DNA from: Loxodes magnus
Taxonomy: Eukaryota > Ciliophora > Karyorelictea > Loxodida > Loxodidae
Assembly (NCBI GenBank): GCA_946699065.1
Contig: CAMPDV010002002.1
Location: forward strand, 1 to 64,000
Direction of reading: 5' to 3'
Length of the DNA stretch: 64,000 nt
The translations under genes were made by a program, and so were the position numbers. Shown here piece by piece: positions 48,761-61,500 of this stretch. The number at the start of each line of letters is the position of its first letter. Positions within the stretch are counted from its first letter, which is position 1. Below the pieces are notes generated by a model. It saw nothing but the letters and a program-made list of their open reading frames with translations. It did no database searches and was not told the DNA's origin.

Positions 48761-50171
48761 TGTAGATAAAACTAGTAATTTACTATCTTGAAGTAAAATT
48801 AGCTTGATAAAAAGGAAATAGAAAGTTAGGATGATTAACAAATAAATTGATATTATAAGATCTTATTAAAAAAGAATTAGAAGAAAATTTAGAATTCTAA
48901 ACAAGAATAATCAGAATTTAATCGGACTCAGGAGCTTTTATTATAATTTTTCAAAAAGCTTAAATAATGACGTTCCTATTAAAGAAAGAATACAGCTAAT
49001 TTATCATTATTAGTTTCAATCTTGTTAAAATTATGTAAATTTAACTGAAAAGTTCACTTATATCTTGTTATAATAGGAAAATTCAAACCATATTATCATA
49101 AGGTTAAAAGAAGTTAAATAATTATAACAGCAAGAAACCATAAGTCTATCAAAATTTATAAAATAGGATCGATTAAAACTTAAACAATAAAATATAGTCG
49201 AAATATAAAAGTTAATAAAGCTAATAAAAAGAATATGAAAGAAAGTTACTTTAAAAATAGAAAAAATAAAATAACCTTTCACAAAATAAATTTTTAGTTT
49301 AAAGCCAATATATAAATAATTTGTCTCAAATAATATTATCTTTTGTATTAATAGTTACTCTTTTTATTTTATAAAAACTAATTTTCAAGTTAGCGCACAG
49401 AAAAAACAATTGCGAATTGATTTGGATTTTTATCTATTATAAAATATTATCTAATATCTCTTTTTTTAACTTTTTATATGAATATAATAAATGAATCCTT
49501 ATTTTTACATTTTTATTCCTTTTTACTATCGTCAAACTTTATAGTTATTTAATATAAGTTAAATTTAAAAAATAAACTTAAAAGCATTCCATTTGTTTTA
49601 GTTTTATTCAATTTATTTTAAAGATTATTGTATACTACTAAATATAAAAAAATATGGAAACTTAGCATGAAGTTTAAAATACAATAAAATAAGTAGATTT
49701 ATTATATAATTATTATATATATTTTTTTTAAAACCGTCATAGTTGTTCGAAGGTGAACAACAAGGTCGTCTTCATCAGAGGTTGGGGAAGTTAAATACCC
49801 ATAATCGACTTTATGTCTTCCTCTCCTTTGGTTTGGCCTCGAGACATAAGATTCTTAGATCTTCGCCACTGGCTTAGTTTAGATTTAATACTGGAACGAA
49901 AAAGAAATAATATTGCGAGCTTCATCAGAGGTGGGAAATTTAAGTACTCATAATTGACACATGTCGTCCTCTGCTTTGGCGATGTAATGAAACACAATCC
50001 TGCCATGTCCTTGGACCTCCAGCAAGTATTAAAGATTACGAGTTTCTTAAATTATATCAGTATTGAACATTTTTATCAGTACTGAATAATTATACCAGTA
50101 TTGAACAAGGTTTATCAGTATCTGATAATTTTATCAGTAAGAAACATTCTTGTCAGTATGAAACATCTTTT

Positions 50172-50227
50172 AAAGAGCTGCGCACCAATGAGAGTGCTAC
50201 GCGCTCTATAATCAAATTTATTTATTA
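50172..50227 (+). repeat. Shared hairpin tail, copy 5 (right end of the inverted-arm element)
   Basis: AAAGAGCTGCGCACCAATGA followed by GAGTGCTACGCGCTCTATAA and TCAAATTTATTTATT. This is the cleanest copy: AGAGC pairs with GCTCT and GCAC with GTGC around a short loop. Copy 4 is the mirror image at 47554-47609. Confidence 0.85.
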
Positions 50228-50985
50228 TAGAAAAAGCTGATTAAAATGAAGTTTAATAGGAGAAATAAAGAAAGAATAAGAAATTGCTAAAAAGAGAAAG
50301 TAATTTTGATTAAGTTATTTGATTAAACTAGAATAGCTTATTAAATATATCTTGTCTTTTTATTTATTTCGATCAAATTCTTTGAATTAATATATTTGTT
50401 GAATTCCCTTTTATTATGCATGTTAAGGCTTACAATTTAATTTTTGAAAGCTTTACTTTTATTATTAAAATGAAAATTCGTAAACCATTTTATTTTTGAT
50501 ATCCACTTAACATATCATAAATATAACAGAATGTCTACTACTACATTAACTTTTAAAAGGATAACTAGGATATTTTGCTTGGTTTTTCAAAAATTTAATT
50601 AGATTTCTTCTTATTTTACATCAATAAGTATTTATTTTAAGATTGATTTACGAAGTGCCAACTAGTTAAGTTTATTTTATTATGATGATATGTATTTGCT
50701 TCATTTATATATATTTTCCTTTTTACAATTTTATGTTTCTATACTTCTTTAAATTATTAAGATTGGCTAATACTATCATTATTCAGATTAATTTCAATTT
50801 GACTAAATAAAAAAATCTTATAATCCCTTGCAACTTTATAAAAGTTTATTTGGAATTAGAAACCTTTTATTAAGAGTTTGTTATATAGATTATTAGAAAT
50901 AAATACAAATTTAATTAACTTATTTATTTTCCTTTCCTTAAAGAAGATTATTTAAAAGCTTTCAATTCATGTCTAGCAATTAAAG
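50228..50985. other. AT-rich spacer
   Basis: Nothing recognised between the inverted-arm element and the 3' end of the receptor pseudogene. Confidence 0.5.
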
Positions 50986-50987
50986 TT

Positions 50988-53660
50988 AAAATTACAATTC
51001 ACTTTCGTTTTTTCTTTTACTTTCTTCAAAAAATCTCTTTGTCTTTTCATTTTATATAGCTATTTTTATACATTTTTCTATTCTTAATTTATGTATTTTT
51101 TCTCTTATTAATTTATATATTCCTAAATAGTTAAATTTAGCAATATTAAATCAAGCATTTCAACTTTCTGATATTCTCGCACTCTTCATTGTTAAATAGG
51201 ACTAGTGATTTTATTTTAAAGTAGCTTTGATTTTTAATTTAATAGATTTAATCAGTACTATTTATGCCATTTTGATTTGCTTTTTGTATTCTCCAAAATT
51301 GTTCTAGATCTTACAATTCCCATTCAACTTACTCAAAGAATAAAAAGCTTTAAATAGGAACTTATTTCTTTACTTATTGCCATTTTTACTCTAACTTCTT
51401 CCTTTTTGCTTCTTTTATTCCCTTTATTATTCCTTTATCATTGCTATTATACCAAATAGCATTCCTACATATGTTATTATAATTGATATCACTATAATTG
51501 CTTTACCTATTTACTGTGAACTTTAGGGACTAACTGAAGAAATTTCTCGGTTTTATTACTAATCATCTAGTGAGCAAAAATTAAAGTTGAAAGAAATAAA
51601 GTTATTAACAAAAACTCTTATGAAGTCTGTACTAGATTAAGTAATTTGGATTCGAAAGGCTTACTCTTTATGATATACAGAAGCATACCTAAACTTAATG
51701 GTATACTTAGGATAATTTGAGCTAAAGCTGTTTAGTATAAGCTAATTAAAGCAATAGCCAAAAGTAATCTTCATAGTAAAAATAAGGAATAACAAATTAA
51801 AGCTGCTTTCTCATGTTTTAGTTCATCAAACAATTAAAAATACTTTTAAGTATATTTATCAAGAACTTCCTTATAATCAGAAGCTTGAGGATTTATTTTG
51901 CTTTTTAAGTAAACAATACTTTATTACAAAGTAAAAACGAACTATCAATGCAACTTCATTGATCTATATAAAAAAATTACCAAACAGAAATAGGCAGCAA
52001 ATGTGATTACTATGTATCATTAATTTTCAAAGTTGGAGTAAACTATTTGAAGAATAGAGGAATATGATATTTGAATTTAATAGCAAGTGAAGAGATAAGG
52101 GAAGTCGATAATGTAAGTATTTCTATCTAATGTTAGAAAATTATTTAGCGAAGAAATATCTTTACACTAGATTTAGTAATGTCTAAAAATAAAATGACAA
52201 GAGGAGAATAAAGTTTATTATTAAATTTTATAAAAATGCGTAGCTTTTGTATCCTAGAATTTATCATTTGATATCTTTAACGATTTGTTTGGTATAGTTA
52301 GAGTCTAAATTTTAATTTAACTTTTTTATTAAGTTTTGACTTTGTTGATAGTATAAAGCTGATAAAATTTCTGGTTTATTAACTTGAATATAAGCATTTG
52401 CTTAAAAATTTTCTATTATAAACATATATTAAAATAAATAGCCAGAAGAAATACTTCCAGGCATAACTAAGCTGACTGAAGATATTACTACTAAACCAAT
52501 AAATCCTGAATTTTGTAATTATTAACTTTATTAATTAGCTTCATTTTACTAGACTGATATATTAAAACTATCTATTGAAATTTCTTATGAGTTTCCCTTT
52601 TAATCTTCTTTATTTTCTTTAGTTTTTTCATCATAAATCTCTTAATTTTGATCTTCTTAATATTCTTTTTCTTGTTATATTTCGTTTTTCTCACAAGTAT
52701 GTTTATTGAATCTTCATAAGTTTAAAAGCATAAATTGCATTTACTTCCATCTTCTGAACATTCTTTGCAATTTTCTATTACTTTATTACATGGATTGCAT
52801 ATTCCGGTATTTAATTGTCTTACTTTGTTGCTCGACATTACTCTACACAAGTATTTTATGATAACTTCTAATTCACATTTTAAGCATTTATCTTGGTCAC
52901 TAAAATTACAGTTCTAATGAATTTCTTAGCAAAACTTACAAATTTTTATCTTTGTCTAAATAAAATCCACTTTAACATTCATAGCACTGCTTTAAATTCT
53001 GATGACATTTATAGCAATACTCTATCTCTTTATTGCAAGGTTTACAAACTTAATCTCATTTGTAATTTTATCCCTTTTCATCACATTTTACTGGATATTT
53101 GTTTTATGAAAGATATAAATTTTTATAATATAAGAAAACATTTTAATCTTAACTAATAGCACAATCTTAAACCACTTCTTCACAAGTAGTATATTTATTA
53201 TTTTAAAGTTTTTTAGGTGAAATGTATTTTTAGTATGCTTGTCCATCTTAGAAACAAAACTACCAATCTTTAATACTCACAAAACATAACTCAAAATAAT
53301 GAAAACTGTTTATAAAATAGTCAACTTCCCAAAGCAAGCATTAAGTTCCATCTTCAATACATTCGATACAATTACTTAATGCAGTACTATATAATTTGCA
53401 AATTCTATCACCTTCTTTATCTTATTCTGTAAAAGGACATTTAGAAAGACTTTAGTTTTAAGATAGCTTTAAAGGATTATTACACTAAATGCATGTTTAA
53501 TTGTCTGAGCAAAGACACAATTTTTATCTATAGCGTTGCACGGTCAGCATGAACCAACTTTCTCAAGTACACAATATAGATCACATATTGAGCATCCACT
53601 TCCGTCTTCATAGCACTCAATATAATTGCTTAATATTTCTCACATCCTAAAGACAAAATG
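50988..53660 (-). pseudogene. 5'-truncated, frameshifted copy of the LamG/furin-repeat membrane protein
   Basis: On the minus strand this follows the gene at 58.5-62.8 kb from about its position 59740 to its stop codon. The order is Cys-rich repeats (IECYEDGSGCSICD, CSDNQTCIQCNNPLKL-like, CDEKGQNYKWDQVCKPC, CYKCHQNLKQCYECQSGFYL), an acidic linker, membrane segments and a Lys-rich tail. DNA matches are long, for example CATTCCTACATATGTTATTA near 51460 and CATGTTTTAGTTCATCAAAC near 51820. The signal peptide, LamG domain and first Cys repeats are absent. Reading frames break at several places, including one near 53510 and one after FYLDKDKN. The stop region has TTG TAA in place of TAG TGA. I take it as a dead duplicate. 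Its inverted orientation relative to the intact gene suggests duplication with inversion or ectopic insertion. Confidence 0.85.
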
Positions 53661-54511
53661 GATGTAGAGAGTTGGTTTGATCCATTAAAATAACAAACAG
53701 AGGTCACTAAATAAATTGAAGATAAAGTTCTTTAAACAAATAAAAATAAGTAAACAAGATTCCTTTTTAGAAAATTAAAATAACCATTATAAAACCAAAA
53801 AACGCAAAAAGTATAAAACTAAATTTTTTTCATTTACATCAGCATTTCATTCAATTATAAATAAGCATGATTAATTTAATCTTAATCTATTAAAGTATAT
53901 TATTAAATCTAAGCTTATTATTTATCTCCTTTGATATTGCATTACTGCTAATAATTACATAACAGCAATATTTATAGTTAAAGATTCAATTTTGACTTCC
54001 AAGGAACCAATTATATAAGAAGCATTTCTAAAGCATATAAGGAAATCTCTTAATCCTCTCAAATCAAGATCTACTTTATTTATAATTTAATACTCTATAT
54101 CAATATCAATAACACTAGCATATACAAAAGTCTGATCTCATAAAAGAAATGATTAATAGATGATGCTTTAGTAAAATACTAAAAGCTTCCTTAATTTATT
54201 TGCTTATAGTTTTATATTAGTCATAAGATATACTAGGAGTGTAATTACTAAGCTACTAGAAGTTAGAAAGGAAAATTAATTAAGAAGTTAAGAGTTTCGA
54301 ACTTAAGAATTAGATAAGATAAGATTCTCACTTAGTTTTCTTACACTTATAATTAAATCTCATTAAGTCTAACTAAAATAAAATTTTAGAGTGATATTGG
54401 GTAACTTAAAAGCTAAGCTTCTCTATTTTGTTAATACTCATAATAGTGAAAAACAATTAAAATGCTTTTAAAGGAAAAATTAATTAAAAGCAGAAGAAAT
54501 AGTTATTTAGA
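53661..54511. other. Region between the pseudogene and the 54.5-kb gene
   Basis: No homology to the intact receptor gene continues here, which marks the truncation point. The last 100 bp or so may be upstream coding sequence of the next gene, but the three frames cannot be told apart. Confidence 0.4.
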
Positions 54512-55087
54512 ATGACAGTCCAAAGAAATATTAAAAGGGCTATTAATAGCATATTGCATATTAAAGAAGAATAAGACCAATTATAACAATTTTATTTAGA
54601 TGTAAATGCTTAAAGATAAAGAGCTTTTAAATAGTTAAAGCGAATAAAAATAATTACGAAGCTCTAATAATTGAGTGATCTTTCAATATTAATTAATCCT
54701 AAGATTATCTTTACTAAGCAACCTTACCTTCTAACTAGTTATCAAATTGATATTAATAAAGAAAAACTGAAGTATTTTGATAAATTTCAAAGTAGATAAA
54801 AGAAAGATAATTTAAAATCCAATAACAATAGATAAAAAGATCCCCATTCCTCTATAATAGATATTGAAATATTATTTTTTTAAGTAAATACAAATGATGA
54901 ATATAAAATAAAGATATAGCTTACTAAATGCTCCTTTTTTATATCAAGAGTTGCTATTATAAATTTGAGTTTATTGCTAAATTAGGAGAAAATTTACTTA
55001 AATACTCTGATTGAAATTAAATTAATAAATAGAAATAGATTAATTAATTATCACTTTATGCTGATGGTTGAGGATAAATTAATTTGA
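54512..55087 (+). CDS. Unrecognised small protein
   Basis: The ATG at 54512 to the TGA at 55085-55087 gives 191 residues with no internal TGA. It reads MTVQRNIKRAINSILHIKEE, QRAFKQLKRIKIITKLQQLS, NKEKLKYFDKFQSRQKKDNL, QKDPHSSIIDIEILFFQVNT, KIQLTKCSFFISRVAIINLS and ends YHFMLMVEDKLI. It is basic and helical in the first part and more beta-like later. No domain is recognised, and it could be the C-terminal part of a longer protein. It converges with the minus-strand gene that ends near 55135. Confidence 0.45.
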
Positions 55088-55134
55088 GCTAATTAAACTC
55101 TGGACTTATAAATATGTTATATCTTTATCTAAGA

Positions 55135-55826
55135 TTTTGAAATAATATAAAGTCGCTCATAGTCAGATTTCATCCGTGCTTGACTTTTAATCAAATTTGT
55201 CTTAAAATTTGTTTTTTATGGAACTAAGAAAAGAAGCTTGATATTTGAAAGTAGTTGATCATTTAAATCTTGTGTGTCCTAGTCGGATTTTTTCCCATTA
55301 AAATCAACTTTTAGTCCTTAAATTAACTTGATGAAATCTTACAAAGTTTCATAATCAGCACTTAATTGTTCGTAAAGATTGACTTACTTCTATCATTCTC
55401 ACTTTTCTAAAAATACGTTGAATTTTCTCTTTTCTTAAATTAGTTTGATTTAGAGTAATTAAAGAATGAGTGAGATAGATTTTATCTATATTCATAAGAG
55501 AATTACTTATAAGTTCTATTTATCTCTGAATAGTTGAAAATGCATCATAACCTTTATCTAAAACTGGAATTTTAGCTTAAATACTTCAATCTATTTCAAT
55601 TTTATGTTAACTGCTTTTCTTACAAAGTAAACTTGTTATATCAATAGCTTTTACCTTTCCTCTTTCTAACTTTATTAGCTTCCTAAATAAGTAATTAAGT
55701 AGTAGCTTTATCTTAGCGAATTCTTACATCTAAATCTATTGTAATTAATATGCTCAAACTACAAACTTGGTTACCAAGGTTTTCTATTTAACTTGCAAAG
55801 CTTTAATTGTATAAGTCTAATTTCAT
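55135..55826 (-). CDS. Unrecognised helical protein, possibly frameshifted
   Basis: The ATG at 55824-55826 starts MKLDLYNQSFASQIENLGNQ, continuing through VRIRQDKATTQLLIQEANK. The text continues in a second frame with VKAIDITSLLCKK, IPVLDKGYDAFSTIQRQIEL and NQTNLRKEKIQRIFRKVRMI. A third frame gives EQLSADYETLQDFIKLIQGL, KKSDQDTQDLNDQLLSNIKL and QARMKSDYERLYIISKS. Both changes need the same shift. The first could be a 16-nt GT-AG intron, but it is purine-rich. The second starts GTAAGT but has no suitable AG. The gene is therefore either spliced in a way I cannot resolve or decaying. No family is recognised. Confidence 0.45.
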
Positions 55827-55829
55827 TTT

Positions 55830-55998
55830 CTTGCTATTTTTCTAAGATTAAAATTTTCAGCTTTAGTAATGAAGCTAGGCAACAATATTAGATATTAGGT
55901 ATTAAATTACCTGCTAGTAATAATTTAAAAAATAGGTAAATATAGTAAAGAGAAAGAAGCTTGACGTAAGACATTTAAAAGTGAAGGAATAGAAATAA
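55830..55998. promoter_or_regulatory. Divergent intergenic region
   Basis: Only about 170 bp separate the start of the minus-strand gene at 55826 and the plus-strand ATG at 56000, so both promoters should lie here. No specific element is recognised. Confidence 0.35.
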
Positions 55999-55999
55999 A

Positions 56000-57545
56000 A
56001 TGAAGGCTAAGAGAACTTTTTATCATTTTGACACTAAGAAATTAACTTTACTTCTTACTATTTTGCCTAAAGTTAAGAAGCAAAAGGATGAACTAATAAA
56101 ACTGAGAATTAGAAATATAATGAACATTGATAAATCGCTGTTATTCACAAATGGATGATGAAAGAAGTAAGTCTTTCCTAATATTAGATAACTTATCTGG
56201 ATATTTACTGCATAAGAAATGGATTATTTATTAATCTGATTGTGCATCCCTAATTATGGTTAAAGTTATACTAAAGTGAATAAGCCTCTATTAATTATTG
56301 ATTATCCATTGAATTTCTAAAGGAGGTATAGTTAAATAGCCTGTTATGGTTTCTATCTGTACTAAGAATTTCATAATCTTAATTAAAGCTTTTATTATCA
56401 CTATCTTAGCTAATGTTTCTTCCATATAATACTGATATAATAGCCTTGCTTTATAAGCTATTCTAGTCTTTAAAGTATATTAAATATATAATAGAATGTA
56501 AGGGGAAATAGAGTTTTAACTAAAAGTAGAGGTTTGAATTTAACTATTAAAGGATTTAAAAGTCTGTTTAGTTAAGAGAATAAAAAGGAATTCAATTAAA
56601 TAGACTTGAAAGCTGATATCAGTCTTTCTAATTTAATATTATGGTTCTTAAGCTAACATTTGAATACAAAACTCTAGCTTTATATTATTTATTCTGAAGA
56701 GATCTAGGTTAGCCTATTTAATGAGCAATTCAAATTTTATCTAAAGTTCTAAAAGCTGACTGAGGTTAAGCGATTGATATCATTATAAAACTTCGAAGAT
56801 TTAAGAAGCTTTGTCAATTATTTAAAGGAAGCTAGCTTTGCCTATCATTTTAAAAAGATCCAGGAAAAAACTTAAAATAGAAGATATTTGTGCATAGGTT
56901 AGAATGAGATTGCTATAATAAGAAGACTAATTAATTTTAAAATGGATATACTTGAAAAAGAGCAACTGAGAACAATAACAAGACAGCTTTGCTTCGCTCT
57001 AAATTACTGGAATGCACTATAAGAAATTATAAGTAAGAGTAAGGAGTTGGAAAACTCTTATGACTTTAAAGTTCTACATTAAGGCATACCAATCCTAAAG
57101 TAATTCTATTTCATCATAAAACTAAGTTAACTCTTAATATTCTATTGAATACTAGGCAAATAAGTTTGGAACTTAATGAAAAACTTCAAAAAATAAACTT
57201 ATAATTGAATCCAAAGCAACCAAAATCCAAAAAATGTAGATACTTAAAATAAAGTAGCTTCTAATTAAGAAAACTGAAGTATTAAACCCTTAAATTGAAG
57301 AAAATCAAATTAACATAATGAAAATTAAAGAAAGAATAAAAAATAATATCTTTATGAATAAAATGAAGAATAAAAGGTTAATATACAGGTAAGAGCTAAT
57401 AAAGCTAAAACTATCATTCTATACCTTAAATCTAGAGACATATAAGAGATTTTTATCAATACCAGAAGAATATTTTTAAAAGTTAGAAAGGAAATCTAAA
57501 AAAGAAATAAACTAAGCTAAAAATAACAGAAATAAAGCGATATCT
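56000..57545 (+). CDS. Unrecognised protein of about 500 residues
   Basis: The ATG at 56000 opens a frame that stays protein-like for 1.4 kb without a shift. It reads MKAKRTFYHFDTKKLTLLLT, RGLNLTIKGFKSLFSQENKK, LKADISLSNLILWFLSQHLN, LTEVKRLISLQNFEDLRSFV, FKMDILEKEQLRTITRQLCF and ISKSKELENSYDFKVLHQGI. Seven TGA read as Trp, including a tandem pair (TNGWWKK) near residue 50. The Gln/Asn-rich part near the end leads to a 16-nt candidate intron, after which KLSFYTLNLETYKRFLSIPE continues in a new frame. The 3' end is unclear because no in-frame TGA follows before the convergent gene at 57.9 kb. The Leu-rich, F-box/LRR-like texture is suggestive but not diagnostic, and the function is unknown. Confidence 0.5.
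57389..57404 (+). other. Candidate 16-nt intron
   Basis: CAG|GTAAGAGCTAATAAAG|CTA has a textbook donor, an internal CTAAT and an AG end. Removing it moves the reading into the more protein-like downstream frame (LETYKRFLSIPEEYFQKLER). Introns of 15-17 nt are known in heterotrich ciliates, so the size is credible. Confidence 0.5.
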
Positions 57546-57860
57546 AATTATAGTCTATTTAAGCTGTCAAATTTATATTTCTTCCTTTAACTCTTCTAAC
57601 TATCTTATTACATTCAAATTAGTTTAATTTAGTAAATAATCACCTTTATATTTCTTCAATTTCCTTTTACTTTTTTTCTTATTTTTAAATAAATTGCATC
57701 ATTTCCTTTATTTATAAATATTCTAAAAGATAAATAAGACAAGGAGGAATTTAACTCCAAACCTGTCATTCTTATGTTTTTATGTTCTATTACATCTTAA
57801 TTTAGTCTCTAATTAATATTTTATGTTTATTACATTTATTTTAATATACATGATATATCA

Positions 57861-58331
57861 TCATTACAATACTTCATAGCAATTCATACAAATTATTAGT
57901 ATGAGTTTTTATTTTCCTAAGCCTATAATGTATTAAGTGTTTCTACTTTAAATTTTAATATTCTAAAACCTTTTTCTCTTCTATCTCTTTTTTAGAAATT
58001 CTCAACATTTTTTAATTATTTTATCTATATTAATTCTTTATTTAAGTACTTCATCTAAAACCAGCTCTCTATCCAACCTCATTGTAATATTTATATAATC
58101 ACTATTATAAACATATTCCCTATTATCTTTTGCTTTATAGTAAAAATAGCTTATCTCATCTAGCTATGTATAGTTATCTACATCATAGCTTTTTCTATTA
58201 CCCTCACTTTGTTTAAATTTATTTTTTATATCCATTTTATCATCCTTTTTGTGAAATGGAATGCAATTACTAAAAGGAGTTATTTAAGCTGCTATACCTT
58301 AATATTTCTATTTATCAAAGAGCTTGCTCAT
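57861..58331 (-). CDS. Unrecognised 156-residue protein
   Basis: The ATG at 58329-58331 and a tandem TGA TGA (the first at 57861-57863) frame MSKLFDKQKYQGIAAQITPF, then NCIPFHKKDDKMDIKNKFKQ, SYDVDNYTQLDEISYFYYKA, YVYNSDYINITMRLDRELVL and DEVLKQRINIDKIIKKCWEF, ending in a basic stretch. It is rich in Tyr, Asp and Lys, with low TAA/TAG density and G in first codon positions, so coding is likely. No domain or signal peptide is seen. It is divergent from the large receptor gene, whose ATG lies 172 bp away. Confidence 0.6.
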
Positions 58332-58502
58332 TTTAATTTATTTACTCAAGCTATTTTATTATAGATTTAGACTTAAAGTTGATGCAAAGTCTGATATATT
58401 TTCTTTTAAAGTATAATCTTAAGCTTTATAGTTTTTACCTATTTAATTTTAAACTAAAGTAATCTAATTTAATTTATTTCTAAGTAGATAGCTAAAGATA
58501 AA

Positions 58503-61500
58503 ATGTGGATGCTTCTAATTATCCTCATTTATCTATAAACTATTAATTCTTAATTCCTTTAACTCTTAGACGCTAATAGTCCTACGTAGTTTACCGGTTC
58601 TGCAATAATTGTTACTTTTGCATAGTTTTCTTATGATCCTGGAGTTGACTCATAAATTTCATGAGCTGTAACTGGGTGATTAAAAATAACAAGCTGTAGC
58701 CAAGAAACCACTAACAATATAATATAAATTTATACAGGAAATAAGTGAATATTTTTTTCAGCGGAATAGACAAGTAGTTAAAATAAATTATAATAGTCAT
58801 GGCATTTTGCATTCTATATAAGATATAATAATCGTAATATTGGATGTGGTATTTGATACTTCCAACTTTTTCAAATGAATGATTAAAAATAACTATCATT
58901 TTGTAATAGTATACAATACTATTAGTAAACAACTAACAAATGCAAAATTGCATCAAATACTCATTGACTTACATTAAACTCTTCATCTTATATTAAAATT
59001 GGAAAAGATGATTAATGGAATGAGGATTTTAAAGGATTAATGTAAGATTTAAAGTTTTGGGGATATAATAAATGATTTACTAACTAAGAATTTAGTACCC
59101 TTGCTTAACAAAGTTCCTGCGTTTTGACTTGTTATACGGGTTATTGTACTTCTCCTCTAATAGATTCATGTGTTAATAATTGTGATCCAAAATGCTTAGC
59201 TTGCTCAAGTACTGGACCTAATGATTGCTGAACTTGTAGAGAAAATTAATATTTAGACACAAGTGATTATACTTGCAAGTGCAACTCCGATTCTTGAAGT
59301 ACAAGTTCTAATCCCTTTACATGCTAGTTGTGTTCATAAACCATGATTAACTGTTAAACTTGTACTGATGGGTTAACTTGCCAATCATGCTTATCATCTT
59401 ATTATCTTAGATTAGATGGAACTTGTTAAGAGGATTGTTCTTCAAGTCAATAAGACTCAGATGGAGACTATATATGTGACTTATGTAATGTAGCTCTTCC
59501 TAACTGTCTTTAATGCAGTTTAGATGGAACAATATGCACGTAATGCGATTCAGGATAATTCCTTTTGAGTAACACTTGCTATTTATGTTTTGATTACCTA
59601 AATGATTGTGCAACTTGTTCTGACATTTCTACTTGCACTTAGTGTTATACTAAATATCTTTACTCTGGCTAATGCTAAGATTCATGTCCTTCTACTTAAT
59701 AAGATATAAATGAAGATAGAATTTGTGAACCATGTTCTTAAGCTTTACCTAATTGTTTAGAATGTACATTGGATGGTTCGTAATGCAGTAAATGTAGTGA
59801 TGGCTATTACATAGAAAATGATTTTAAATGTCATTAATGTTAAGATATTAATTGCAAAGCATGTATTAGCTAAGGAACTATTTGTAATGAATGTTTTAAT
59901 CCATTAAAGTTAGAATAGTCTTAAAGCAAATGCTCAACTAACTGTTCAAGTACAGAGTAAGACAAAAATAGTGATAGAAAGTGCTAACTATGTAGTGTTG
60001 CTCTTAGTAATTGTAACGAATATACTGAAAATGGAATTGAATGCTTGCTTTGTAAAGCTGGATATTTTAAAAAAGATTTTCATTAATGCGAGTTATGCTC
60101 TGCGAACATTTAAAATTGCTAGCTTTGCTCCTAAAATGGATAATAATGCTATAATTGCTTTTCACCTTAAAAACTCTAAAATAATAAATGTGTAGATGAA
60201 TGCTTAAAAAATTACTACCATGATACTAAAAATATTTGCTAGTTTTGTGATAAGAAATTATCATAAAATGAATGTGTAGATGAATGCTCTAAATATGAAT
60301 AAGACATAGATAAAGATAATATTTGTAAACAATGCAGTTTAGAAATAAAGGATTGTGAACTATGTCACGAGAATAATGAAAAGCTAGTATGTGATAAATG
60401 CTTCAGAAATCATTTTCTATAAGGAAATAAGTGTGTTGCGTGCGAAGAAATAATATAAGATTGTGCTACTTGTTAAGATGAAAATATTTGCTTGTAATGC
60501 AAAAGTTTATATCTTTCATAGAGCAAATGTCATGCAAAATGTGATTAAACAGAATAAGATTATGAGTGAGATTAAGTTTGCAAACCTTGCAATTTATAGA
60601 TAGAGAATTGCTTTAAATGCCATCCAAAAATTAAGCAATGCTGAGAATGCTAAAGTGGATTTTATTTAGACGAAGATCATACTTGCAAGCCATGCTAAAA
60701 AATTCATAAGAATTGTACTTCTTGTGAGTAAGATAAATGCTTGAAATGTGAAATATAGAAGTTATCATAAAATATTTGTGTAGAGTAATGTCCAACTACA
60801 GAATAAGATAAATATAAGAGAGGAATTTGTGAATCCTGTAGTAAAGTAATTGATAATTGCAAAGAATGCTCAGAAGATGGAATTGCTTGCTATTCATGTT
60901 TTGATACTTATGAGATTTCAATGAATAATACTTGTGAGAAAAAAGAAATATAAAAAGAGGAATAAATAGAAGAATAAGAAGAAGGCACTAATTCAGAGAA
61001 TTAAGATGAATAAAATCAAGAGAGTAAAGAAGATGAAGAAGAAATCTCAAAAGAAATATCGATAGATAGTTTTGATATAACAGATTAATAAAAAGAAACT
61101 ATTTAACAAAACTAATAAATACAAAATATAGGATCAATCGGTTCAGGAGTTATCTCTTCAGTCGGTATATTTGTGTTTGAAAGATCTTATTCAAGATATT
61201 GATTTTAATATATGCTTATAACTGAAATTTTTTAATCAAATGCTTACATTCAAGTTAACAAACCAGAAATTTTATCTGCTTATTACTATCAACAAAGTCA
61301 AAACCTAATCAAAAAGTTGAATGAAAATTTTGACTTTGAAAATTCCAACTAAACAGTTAAAAATGCCAAATGAAAGAATGTAGGATACAAAAGTTATGCC
61401 TTTTTATAAAATTAAATAGTAAATTTCATTATCATCCTATCAGTTTTATTTTTAGACATACTACTAAACCCAGTGTAAAGATATTTCTGCACTAAATAAA

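Larger units (their letters stand above)
47554..50227. mobile_element. 2.7-kb element with ~0.5-kb inverted terminal arms
   Basis: The left arm (47554-48072) and right arm (49711-50227) are inverted copies of each other, very similar over about 500 bp. From the outside in, each arm has the hairpin tail, a run of five or six 19-bp repeats (TTCAATACTGATATAATTT type), a ~300-bp body containing GGACATGGCAGGATTGTGTT and an AT-rich inner edge (ACCGCCATAG...TTTTAAAA). Within the body, GAGGAAGACAT...CCTCTGATGAAG occurs twice, about 145 bp apart. The 1.6-kb centre has one protein-like stretch (see 48590-48760). Long arms with 19-mer repeats recall the Tetrahymena Tlr elements, which belong to the Maverick/Polinton group. 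That is structural resemblance only, with no family gene seen. It may instead be two tail-to-outside retroposon copies. Confidence 0.75.

Noticed and set aside
49058-49282. Minus ORF inside the inverted-arm element
   Set aside because: AT-rich Phe/Tyr/Ile composition with no motif. The plus strand reads equally well as Lys/Gln-rich text, so there is no basis for choosing.
59971-60195. ORF of 74 residues on the plus strand
   Set aside because: It lies in a different frame from the Cys-rich repeats of the LamG/furin gene and loses the C..C pattern.
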